A DNA stretch of 8,976 nucleotides from an uncultured Porphyromonadaceae bacterium (GTDB lineage: Bacteria; Bacteroidota; Bacteroidia; Bacteroidales; Muribaculaceae): the NCBI GenBank assembly GCA_900548875.1, contig URMA01000106.1, forward strand, positions 1 to 8,976, given 5' to 3'. The position numbers and the translations under genes were made by a program. Of this stretch, positions 1-5,798 are shown piece after piece. Under the pieces are notes generated by a model, which saw only the letters and a program-made list of their open reading frames with translations, did not search any database and was not told the origin of the DNA. Each line of letters starts with the position of its first letter. Positions within the stretch are counted from its first letter, which is position 1.

Positions 1-63
1 CTCAGTTGGTAGAGCATAACCTTGCCAAGGTTAGGGTCGCGGGTTCGAGTCCCGTTTTTCGCT
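1..63 (+). tRNA. tRNA-Gly (GCC), 5' end cut off by the window
   Basis: The window opens inside the D arm, so about the first 10 nt (acceptor 5' strand and positions 8-10) are missing. The anticodon loop TTGCCAA reads GCC, which decodes glycine GGC/GGU. The T arm is complete: stem 39-43 pairs with 51-55 around loop TTCGAGT. The 3' acceptor strand is 56-62 and the discriminator is T63. No CCA is encoded, since TCAG follows. It is the first visible gene of a tRNA cluster that may extend to the left. Confidence 0.93.
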
Positions 64-77
64 CAGACATGTTGAAA

Positions 78-161
78 GTCCGGGTGGCGGAATTGGTAGA
101 CGCGCTACTTTGAGGGGGTAGTGGGCATTCGCTCGTGTGAGTTCGAGTCTCATCCCGGACA
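78..161 (+). tRNA. tRNA-Leu (GAG)
   Basis: This is a class II tRNA of 84 nt. The acceptor GTCCGGG (78-84) pairs perfectly with CCCGGAC (154-160), and A161 is the discriminator. The anticodon stem CTACT/GGTAG (105-109 with 117-121) encloses loop TTGAGGG, giving anticodon GAG at 112-114 for Leu CUC/CUU codons. A long variable arm precedes the T arm (loop TTCGAGT), as expected for leucine tRNAs. No CCA is encoded. It lies 14 nt after tRNA-Gly and is probably co-transcribed with it. Confidence 0.95.
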
Positions 162-199
162 CTTTGGGATTCTCCCCCCCGTGGAGAGATGAATGGAAT

Positions 200-271
200 G
201 GCGCCTTCGTCTAGTGGTTAGGACGCGGCCCTCTCACGGCTGAAACACGGGTTCGAGTCCCGTAAGCGCTA
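200..271 (+). tRNA. tRNA-Glu (CTC)
   Basis: This 72-nt tRNA has the tRNA-Glu-type start (TTCGTCTAG after the acceptor). Its anticodon stem CGGCC/GGCTG encloses loop CTCTCAC, giving anticodon CTC for the GAG codon. The T arm is ACGGG-TTCGAGT-CCCGT (247-263). In the acceptor stem, C205 faces A265 (no pair) and G200 faces T270 (wobble); the other five pairs are normal. No CCA is encoded. The 38-nt spacer after tRNA-Leu contains a C7 run and only a weak 5-bp inverted repeat. Confidence 0.94.
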
Positions 272-276
272 CAATG

Positions 277-314
277 AATAACGGAGTCAGTTTTGGTTCC
301 GTTATTTTTGTTTT
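277..314 (+). terminator. Rho-independent terminator closing the tRNA cluster
   Basis: A perfect 9-bp stem, AATAACGGA (277-285) with TCCGTTATT (298-306), encloses a 12-nt loop and is followed by a T-rich tail (307-314). It starts 6 nt after tRNA-Glu and separates the tRNA unit from prmA. The 3' arm and tail also spell TATTTTTG (303-310), a match to the Bacteroidetes -7 element, so the same bases may serve as the prmA promoter. No -33 TTTG lies at the usual distance. Confidence 0.85.
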
Positions 315-333
315 ACTAAAGTCTTAATTTCAG

Positions 334-1179
334 ATGAACGATTACTATCACATACGTTTTAATATGTCGCCGGCTACTGAAGTGGAGGGTGATATTTTGG
401 CAGCATTGCTTTGCGAGGTTGGCTTTGAAAGTTTTGTTCCTGACGAATCCGGTGTTTCTGCCTATATCCGAACAGAGCAGTATGACAGAAATGCTGTGGA
501 TGAAGCTCTGGCTCAGTATCCATTCAACGCGAAAATTGATGTGGTGGAGGAATTTATAGAAGGAGAGGACTGGAACAGTGAATGGGAAAAGAATTACTTC
601 CAGCCGATTGTTTTTGAGGAACGCTGTGTGGTTCATAGTTCTTTCCATAAAGATTATCCTGCTGCTGAATATGACATTGTGATAGACCCTCGTATGGCTT
701 TTGGTACCGGGCATCATGAAACGACAAGTCTGATGATGGAACGCCTTCTGAATGCTGATTTAGAAGGTAGATCAGTGCTGGATATGGGGACCGGTACGGG
801 AATCCTGGCTATTCTGGCTGCCATGCGTGGTGCCGGTAAAGTCGTTGGTGTGGAAATTGATCCTCCTGCTTACGAAAACGCTCTTGACAACATTCAGTTG
901 AACCATGTGCCGCAGGTGGAAATTCGTTTGGGCGGAGCTGAAACAGTCGTAGAAGTGGAAGCTTTTGATTTTGTGTTGGCCAATATTAACCGTAATATCA
1001 TTCTGGCTGATATTGACAAATATGCCCATGCCCTGAAATCGGGCGGTAGAATGTTTTTGAGCGGTTTTTACGTAGAGGATGTTCCATTGCTGGAGGAAAA
1101 GGCGAAGGAGTTCTCGTTGAAGCTGGAATCAGTCAAGGAGAAAAAACGCTGGGCCAATATGGAGTTGGTTAAATTATAG
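334..1179 (+). CDS. prmA: Ribosomal protein L11 methyltransferase
   Basis: PrmA uses S-adenosylmethionine to methylate amino groups of ribosomal protein L11 in the cytoplasm. The 281-residue product is close to the family length (E. coli about 293). Residues 1-90 form the small L11-recognition domain, ending in the linker around DWNSEWEKNYFQP (79-91). The catalytic domain has the signature DPRMAFGTGHHETT (118-131), SAM motif I VLDMGTGTGILAI (148-160), an acidic loop VGVEIDP (171-177) that would contact the SAM ribose, and VLANINRNI (214-222) at the NPPY-like motif IV position. The ATG at 334 is the only reasonable start; no Shine-Dalgarno sequence precedes it, as is usual in Bacteroidetes. 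The gene has its own terminator and looks monocistronic, possibly expressed from the TATTTTTG element at 303-310. Assignment is firm from the motifs. Confidence 0.95.
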   Translation: MNDYYHIRFNMSPATEVEGDILAALLCEVGFESFVPDESGVSAYIRTEQYDRNAVDEALAQYPFNAKIDVVEEFIEGEDWNSEWEKNYFQPIVFEERCVVHSSFHKDYPAAEYDIVIDPRMAFGTGHHETTSLMMERLLNADLEGRSVLDMGTGTGILAILAAMRGAGKVVGVEIDPPAYENALDNIQLNHVPQVEIRLGGAETVVEVEAFDFVLANINRNIILADIDKYAHALKSGGRMFLSGFYVEDVPLLEEKAKEFSLKLESVKEKKRWANMELVKL

Positions 1180-1215
1180 TTCACGTATTTTTACTATTAT
1201 TCTTAGAAAAATATA

Positions 1216-1250
1216 GCGCCGACAAGAAGGTTTTCTGTCGGCGTTTTTTT
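1216..1250 (+). terminator. Terminator of prmA
   Basis: Stem CGCCGACA (1217-1224) with TGTCGGCG (1236-1243) is followed directly by seven Ts (1244-1250). It lies 37 nt after the prmA stop codon and is a textbook intrinsic terminator on the plus strand. Confidence 0.93.
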
Positions 1251-1296
1251 GATAACTATCCCATTGTCCTGAATATTATCGAGACCGAATTGGATA

Positions 1297-1330
1297 TAAA
1301 AACAAAAAAGACTGCGTAAGCAGTCTTTTT
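1297..1330 (-). terminator. Terminator of rpoD (partly bidirectional)
   Basis: Stem GACTGC/GCAGTC (1310-1315 with 1320-1325) has a 4-nt loop and is extended by an A run facing a T run. Read on the minus strand, the hairpin is followed by a T-rich tail (1309 down to 1297). It is 40 nt beyond the rpoD stop codon. The Ts at 1326-1330 would also let it work as a second stop for prmA transcription. Confidence 0.85.
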
Positions 1331-1364
1331 GTGTCTATCTTAATGCACAGAGTCGATGTCTGTA

Positions 1365-2225
1365 CTAATCTCCTAAGTAGGATTTTAATAAACGGCTTTT
1401 TTGCCCTTTGAGTTTACGGATAGCCTTTTCTTTAATTTGGCGTACACGTTCTCTTGTTAAGTCGAATTTAGCTCCAATCTCTTCCAATGTCATTTCCTGG
1501 CAACCAATACCAAAGAACATTTTCAGAATTTCCCTTTCACGATCATGCAACTGGTTGAGCGCTCTGTCGACCTCTTTCGAGAGTGATTCTTGATTGAGGG
1601 CAGCGTCGGCCATAGGGGAGTCGTCGTTAGTAAGAACATCGAGAAGACTATTGTCTTCACCTTCTACAAACGGAGCATCCATTGAAATATGACGTCCGGA
1701 AACTTTCAGCGTATCTGAAATTTTATCTACAGGAATGTCCAGCTGGTTTGCCAGTTCTTCTGCAGAAGGCCGTCTTTCGTTTTCTTGCTCGAATTTTGAG
1801 AGGGCTTTACTGATTTTGTTCAATGAGCCCACCTGGTTAAGCGGAAGTCTGACTATTCTTGATTGTTCAGCTAATGCTTGCAGGATAGATTGTCTAATCC
1901 ACCAAACTGCGTAGGAAATAAATTTGAATCCTCGTGTTTCATCGAATTTCTGAGCTGCTTTAATCAAGCCTAAATTACCTTCGTTAATTAAGTCCGGAAG
2001 ACTTAAACCCTGGTTCTGATACTGTTTTGCTACAGATACTACAAATCGAAGATTGGCACGAGTCAATTTTTCCAGTGCTGCGTGGTCGCCGTTACGTATC
2101 TTTTGAGCCAATTCCACTTCCTCTTCCACAGAGATAAGATCCTCGCGCCCAATTTCTTGCAGATACTTGTCGAGTGACGCACTCTCGCGATTGGTGATTG
2201 ATTTTGTAATCTTTAATTGTCTCAT
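1365..2225 (-). CDS. rpoD: RNA polymerase primary sigma factor (Bacteroidetes sigma-ABfr type)
   Basis: The 286-residue product directs core RNA polymerase to housekeeping promoters. It has region 1.2 (about 16-48), region 2 (about 51-118, with ANLRFVVSVAKQYQNQGL and the DNA-melting/-10 segment FDETRGFKFISYAVWWIRQS), region 3 (about 130-205) and region 4 (about 215-280), whose helix-turn-helix includes MTLEEIGAKFDLTRERVRQI. Region 1.1 and the long non-conserved insert of E. coli sigma-70 are absent. Both absences and the length are typical of Bacteroidetes, where this sigma recognises TTTG/TAnnTTTG promoters. The start MRQLKITKSI is the conserved family start. A -7 match, TACCTTTG, lies 37 nt upstream. 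Fumarase is upstream on the same strand, with a possible weak terminator between. Nothing indicates an alternative or ECF sigma. Confidence 0.96.
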   Translation of the reverse strand: MRQLKITKSITNRESASLDKYLQEIGREDLISVEEEVELAQKIRNGDHAALEKLTRANLRFVVSVAKQYQNQGLSLPDLINEGNLGLIKAAQKFDETRGFKFISYAVWWIRQSILQALAEQSRIVRLPLNQVGSLNKISKALSKFEQENERRPSAEELANQLDIPVDKISDTLKVSGRHISMDAPFVEGEDNSLLDVLTNDDSPMADAALNQESLSKEVDRALNQLHDREREILKMFFGIGCQEMTLEEIGAKFDLTRERVRQIKEKAIRKLKGQKSRLLKSYLGD

Positions 2226-2261
2226 TTACTTCTAAAAGTATTTTTAAAACGCGTTTTCGTA

Positions 2262-2269
2262 CAAAGGTA
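2262..2269 (-). promoter_or_regulatory. -7 promoter element of rpoD (TACCTTTG)
   Basis: On the minus strand the bases read TACCTTTG, a full match to the Bacteroidetes -7 consensus TAnnTTTG, and would give a leader of roughly 30 nt. No -33 TTTG is found at a 19-21 nt spacing. The element lies inside the perfect inverted repeat TTCGTAC-AAAG-GTACGAA (2256-2273). From memory, the promoter of the B. thetaiotaomicron homologue (BT_1311) is widely used as a constitutive promoter, which agrees with a strong start site here. Confidence 0.72.
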
Positions 2270-2282
2270 CGAATTTTTTCTC

Positions 2283-2318
2283 AAATGTGCAGGCTTTTTA
2301 TCAAAAATCTACACATTT
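2283..2318. repeat. Near-perfect inverted repeat upstream of the rpoD -7 element
   Basis: AAATGTGCAG (2283-2292) and CTACACATTT (2309-2318) are inverted copies with one mismatch, which becomes a G-U pair in minus-strand RNA. The 16-nt spacer itself contains TTTTT and AAAAA runs that can extend the pairing. The repeat covers the place where a -33 element would be expected, so it could be an operator, or an RNA hairpin if transcription starts further upstream. A chance structure in AT-rich DNA is also possible. Confidence 0.4.
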
Positions 2319-2325
2319 ATTTACA

Positions 2326-2351
2326 CAACAAATACCGTGCCTGATTTGTTG
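2326..2351. repeat. Perfect 8-bp inverted repeat in the rpoD upstream region
   Basis: CAACAAAT (2326-2333) and ATTTGTTG (2344-2351) are perfect inverted copies separated by 10 nt. There is no adjoining T tract, so this is not a terminator. It lies about 57-82 bp upstream of the rpoD -7 element. The rest of the gap to 2449 is AT-rich with repeated TTTGTGTA-like words and contains no ORF or recognisable RNA. Confidence 0.35.
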
Positions 2352-2449
2352 ACAACTATTTGTGTATTTTTTGTGTAATCTGTAAATTTTTTCACATTAA
2401 TGTCGCAATAGTGTCAGTAAGAAAGAAATGCTTTTCATGATAAATAAGT

Positions 2450-2485
2450 AGCGGGTCGAATCACACGATGGAGATACGACCCGCT
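2450..2485 (-). terminator. Probable terminator of fumarate hydratase
   Basis: A perfect 9-bp GC-rich stem, AGCGGGTCG (2450-2458) with CGACCCGCT (2477-2485), encloses an 18-nt loop 26 nt beyond the fumarase stop codon. The minus-strand tail (ACTTATTTATC) is only moderately T-rich, so termination may be incomplete and some read-through into rpoD is possible. Confidence 0.6.
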
Positions 2486-2511
2486 GGTTATTTGTTTATG
2501 CTATAGACGTG

Positions 2512-4152
2512 TTATTTGCATCCTGCGCAACGTGGTTTGATTTGCTTGAAGAAATCGTTGCCTTTGTCGTCAACAAGGATGAATGCCGGGAAGTTTTCAA
2601 CACGGATTTTCCAGATTGCTTCCATGCCTAATTCCGGATATTCAACACATTCAATGCTCTTGATGTTGTTTTGCGCAAGGAGTGCAGCCGGACCACCGAT
2701 ACTTCCGAGGTAGAAACCTCCATGTTTCTTGCAAGCATCAGTAACTTGTTGTGAACGGTTGCCTTTCGCAAGCATAACCATGCTGCCTCCGTGGCTTTGG
2801 AACAAGTCAACATACGGGTCCATGCGGCCTGCTGTAGTCGGGCCCATTGAGCCGCAAGCCATTCCGGCAGGAGTTTTTGCAGGACCGGCGTAGTAAACCG
2901 GGTGATTCTTGAAGTATTCAGGCAAGTCTTCACCCTTGTCCAAACGTTCTTTCAGTTTTGCGTGAGCGATATCGCGGGCAACAATGATAGTACCGTTGAG
3001 TGACAAACGAGTTGAAACCGGATATTTTGTCAGTTCTTTCAGAATTTCTGACATAGGTTGGTCAAGGTTGATTTTAACGGCGTTGCCTTCACCTGCCTTG
3101 CGTAATTCTTCAGGAATCAGTTCGCCAGGATTGCTGTCGAGTTTTTCAATCCAGATACCGTCTTTGTTGATTTTACATTTGATGTTGCGGTCAGCAGAGC
3201 AAGAAACGCCAAGACCAACCGGACATGATGCACCGTGACGCGGAAGACGGATGATGCGAACGTCGTGTGCGTAGTATTTACCGCCGAATTGTGCTCCCAA
3301 GCCAATGCGGTGAGCTTCCTCAAGAACTTGTTTTTCGAGTTCAAGGTCACGGAATGCACGACCTGTTTCGTCTCCAGTTGTCGGCAGATTGTCATAGTAG
3401 TGAGTTGATGCCAATTTCACAGTGAGCAGATTCTTTTCAGCTGAAGTGCCACCGATTACGAATGCAATGTGGTAAGGAGGGCAGGCTGCAGTACCCAATG
3501 TTTTCATTTTCTCAACGAGGAATGGAACAAGTGTGCCCGGGTTGAGAATTGCCTTTGTTTCCTGGTACAAGTATGTCTTGTTGGCAGAACCACCGCCTTT
3601 AGTCACACAAAGGAAGCGATATTCCATACCTTCTGTTGCTTCAATATCAATTTGAGCAGGAAGGTTGCACTTTGTGTTGACTTCTTCGTACATTGACAGC
3701 GGGGCATTTTGAGAATAGCGAAGGTTTTCTTGAGTATATGTTTTGAATACGCCTAAAGAAAGTGCCTCTTCATCGCTAAAGCCTGTCCAAACTTGCTGAC
3801 CTTTTTCACCGTGGATAATTGCTGTACCCGTATCTTGGCAGAAAGGAAGAACACCTTTGCTGGCTACTTCTGCATTACGAAGGAATGTAAGAGCTACATA
3901 TTTGTCGTTGTCGCTGGCTTCCGGATCGTGCAGTATTTTAGCTACTTGTTCGTTATGAGAACGGCGGAGCATAAATGATACATCGTGGAATGCGGCATTT
4001 GCCATTGCAGTCAAGCCTTCTTTTTCGATCTTAAGGATAGGATGTCCTTCGAATTCGCTGACAGACACGTAGTCTTTTGTCAGCAAATAGTACTCTGTTT
4101 CGTCTTTTCCGACTTGAAACATCGGAGCATACTTAAATTCAGGTGATGCCAT
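2512..4152 (-). CDS. Fumarate hydratase, class I ([4Fe-4S], FumA/FumB type)
   Basis: This enzyme interconverts fumarate and (S)-malate. In anaerobic Bacteroidales it would run in the reductive direction, from oxaloacetate to succinate. The 546-residue product aligns by eye along its whole length with E. coli FumA/FumB (548 residues). Examples are TEYYLLT, KGVLPFCQDTGTA, KGGGSANKTYLYQETKA, LGTAACPPYHIAFVIGG, RLPRHGASCPVG and YYAGPAKTPAG. With the start at 4152 the cluster cysteines fall at 105, 224 and 318, the same numbers as in E. coli FumA. The C-terminus ends in a CxxC (542, 545), as in E. coli. The open frame extends 17 codons upstream to 4203, but a -7 element (4188-4195) lies within that extension, so the shorter form MASPEFKYAP is preferred. 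Such [4Fe-4S] fumarases are oxygen-sensitive. Divergent from the muropeptide operon; rpoD follows downstream. Confidence 0.95.
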   Translation of the reverse strand: MASPEFKYAPMFQVGKDETEYYLLTKDYVSVSEFEGHPILKIEKEGLTAMANAAFHDVSFMLRRSHNEQVAKILHDPEASDNDKYVALTFLRNAEVASKGVLPFCQDTGTAIIHGEKGQQVWTGFSDEEALSLGVFKTYTQENLRYSQNAPLSMYEEVNTKCNLPAQIDIEATEGMEYRFLCVTKGGGSANKTYLYQETKAILNPGTLVPFLVEKMKTLGTAACPPYHIAFVIGGTSAEKNLLTVKLASTHYYDNLPTTGDETGRAFRDLELEKQVLEEAHRIGLGAQFGGKYYAHDVRIIRLPRHGASCPVGLGVSCSADRNIKCKINKDGIWIEKLDSNPGELIPEELRKAGEGNAVKINLDQPMSEILKELTKYPVSTRLSLNGTIIVARDIAHAKLKERLDKGEDLPEYFKNHPVYYAGPAKTPAGMACGSMGPTTAGRMDPYVDLFQSHGGSMVMLAKGNRSQQVTDACKKHGGFYLGSIGGPAALLAQNNIKSIECVEYPELGMEAIWKIRVENFPAFILVDDKGNDFFKQIKPRCAGCK

Positions 4153-4187
4153 AATATTTTTATGTTTGAGATAAGTTTCAATATCTG

Positions 4188-4195
4188 CAAATTTA
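4188..4195 (-). promoter_or_regulatory. Putative -7 promoter element of fumarate hydratase (TAAATTTG)
   Basis: The minus strand reads TAAATTTG, matching TAnnTTTG. It would start transcription near 4181 and leave a leader of about 28 nt before the preferred ATG at 4152. No canonical -33 TTTG is present at 19-21 nt. The element is one of few matches in this AT-rich intergenic region but could be chance. Confidence 0.45.
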
Positions 4196-4332
4196 GCAAA
4201 CAATTATAGAATAAGGAATATTTTCGGCAAAAATGTTTTGCCATTCAAGAACTGTACTTTTGACCGATTAAAAAAATATAAATCTTATTTAATTTTTGTT
4301 CCGCCATGTCTGTTACTTTCGATTAATTTACG

Positions 4333-4340
4333 TATTTTTG
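4333..4340 (+). promoter_or_regulatory. Putative -7 element of the transglutaminase-NlpC/P60-epimerase operon (TATTTTTG)
   Basis: TATTTTTG matches TAnnTTTG and lies 39 nt before the ATG at 4380, giving a leader of roughly 33 nt. TCTG at 4309-4312, one mismatch from the -33 TTTG, sits 20 nt upstream, the usual spacing. The region is T-rich, so the match is supportive but not decisive. The fumarase promoter diverges on the other side of this 227-bp intergenic region. Confidence 0.45.
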
Positions 4341-4379
4341 TTATCAATAATAAGCAAATGGCTTTAATTTGTAATATTT

Positions 4380-5783
4380 ATGAAGAACCTAACTACATGT
4401 CTTTTGATTTCGTCATTTATGGCATTGGCTGCTAATGCAGAAGTGCCAACTTCAATAACCAGTCTGATTGGTAGCGGAGAGTTTTCCAAAGCAGAAGCAT
4501 TGATAAATAAAGAAAAGGGGTTGTCTGTCTATCAGAAGGATTCCTTACTGTCGATAATGAGCCGTATTCGCTCTGATTTTCGCATCCCTTATGAAGAAGG
4601 CGTCAGACAGATTCAACAGAAATTCAGTAATGCCTCCGATTACAATATTCAGCAATGGGAAAGTAAGAAATACATTGAAACGATGACCATCGACGGGCAA
4701 AAATACTTGTTCAGAAAAGCGGTGTCAAATCTTGACCGTTTGGTTCCAGAACTGTCATTTGAACGTCGTTATGAAGGAATTGTCGGCGACCAGAAATATG
4801 CAAAATATGCGGAAGACGTGATAAAGACGCATAATCCGGAGACACATCTGGGAGATACATACCGGGCAAAAGTTAAATTCACGATTGATGTAAAGCCGGA
4901 TGCAGTTCCGAAGGGAGAGACAGTGCGTGTGTGGATGCCTTTTCCCTATGAAAATGGCCGTCAGTCAAATATTAAGCTGGAATCATCTTCGCATAAAGTG
5001 ACATATTCGAAAAACAGTCTGCACAACTCGATTTATATGGAACAGAAGTCCGGCGGTAAAGAGCCGCTCCATTTCGAGGCAGTGTTTTCGTATGATGTGC
5101 AGCCGATGTACTATTCTGCCGATTTTATTCTAACGCATTTGAAGGAATATAACAAATCTTCGGAATTGTACAAAAAATATACGTCTACAGAATTGCCTCA
5201 AGTGATTTTGACAGATGAGATGAAGACTTTGGCTCAACGGATTGTTGGAAATGAAACGAATCCATACAGACAGGCTTCTTTAATATATGATTGGATTGAC
5301 ACTTATTTCCCGTGGGCGGGAGCGCGTGAATACAGCACCATTCCCAACATGGCCGATTATGTGCTGGAAAACGGACACGGTGACTGTGGACAGGTGTCGT
5401 TGTTGTATATTACGTTGGTCCGTTCCTTAGGTATTCCTGCAAGATGGGAAAGCGGATGGATGCTCCATCCAAGTAATGTCGGCATGCACGATTGGGCGGA
5501 AACCTATTATGAAGGAATAGGATGGGTTCCGGTTGACATGTCGTTTGGTGGACTTGAAGTGTCACCCGATTCGAATGTGCGAAATTTTTATAAATCCGGG
5601 ATTGACATGTACCGTCTTGCTGTCAACAAAGGCGTTGGCGGCGAGTTCTCTCCCAAGAAAAATTGGGTACGCAGTGAAACTGTCGACTTCCAACTGGGAG
5701 AAGTGGAATGGAAGGGTGGAAATCTGTTCTATTATAAGGAATGGGAACCCAAACTTGAACTGATAAGTTTTGAAAAGAAATAA
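4380..5783 (+). CDS. Secreted transglutaminase-like cysteine hydrolase, unknown substrate
   Basis: Residues 1-20 form a Sec signal peptide with a likely cut after ANA (20/21), so the protein is exported. There is no lipobox. Residues about 25-150 look helical and match nothing I recognise. Residues about 160-245 look like a beta-rich domain (TYRAKVKFTIDV, VRVWMPFPYE). A transglutaminase-core fold follows, with the full triad: Cys336 in GHGDCGQVS, His370 in MHDWAETYY and Asp386 in VPVDMSFG. The tail (about 390-467) is Trp/Tyr-rich. Proteins with this core are usually bacterial proteases or amidases, not cross-linking enzymes. The gene is first in a tight operon with NlpC/P60 (15-bp gap) and a dipeptide epimerase, so a substrate among peptidoglycan-derived peptides is a reasonable inference, but nothing in the sequence fixes the bond cut. 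The start is chosen because it opens directly on the signal peptide, 3' of the -7 element. Confidence 0.88.
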   Translation: MKNLTTCLLISSFMALAANAEVPTSITSLIGSGEFSKAEALINKEKGLSVYQKDSLLSIMSRIRSDFRIPYEEGVRQIQQKFSNASDYNIQQWESKKYIETMTIDGQKYLFRKAVSNLDRLVPELSFERRYEGIVGDQKYAKYAEDVIKTHNPETHLGDTYRAKVKFTIDVKPDAVPKGETVRVWMPFPYENGRQSNIKLESSSHKVTYSKNSLHNSIYMEQKSGGKEPLHFEAVFSYDVQPMYYSADFILTHLKEYNKSSELYKKYTSTELPQVILTDEMKTLAQRIVGNETNPYRQASLIYDWIDTYFPWAGAREYSTIPNMADYVLENGHGDCGQVSLLYITLVRSLGIPARWESGWMLHPSNVGMHDWAETYYEGIGWVPVDMSFGGLEVSPDSNVRNFYKSGIDMYRLAVNKGVGGEFSPKKNWVRSETVDFQLGEVEWKGGNLFYYKEWEPKLELISFEKK

Positions 5784-5798
5784 CAAAAAACATACGAT

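Noticed and set aside
171..187. TCTCC/GGAGA hairpin with a C7 run between tRNA-Leu and tRNA-Glu
   Set aside because: The stem is only 5 bp with no T tract, so it is more likely a processing spacer than a terminator.
1..271. tRNA cluster as an integration site for a mobile element
   Set aside because: No integrase gene, att-like direct repeat of a tRNA 3' end, or cargo genes are present in the window; the DNA after the cluster is housekeeping.
2275..2450. AT-rich region as a replication origin or small RNA gene
   Set aside because: No DnaA-box cluster or dnaA/dnaN neighbours are present, and no recognisable RNA fold with its own promoter and terminator could be built.
2628..3395. Minus-strand open frames of 92-101 codons inside fumarate hydratase
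   Set aside because: They lie in another frame of a gene that aligns end to end with FumA/FumB, and their translations show no domain or signal.
4238..4435. 65-codon plus-strand open frame across the divergent promoter region
   Set aside because: It overlaps the promoter candidate and the signal-peptide region of the transglutaminase-like gene in another frame, and its low-complexity translation suggests chance.
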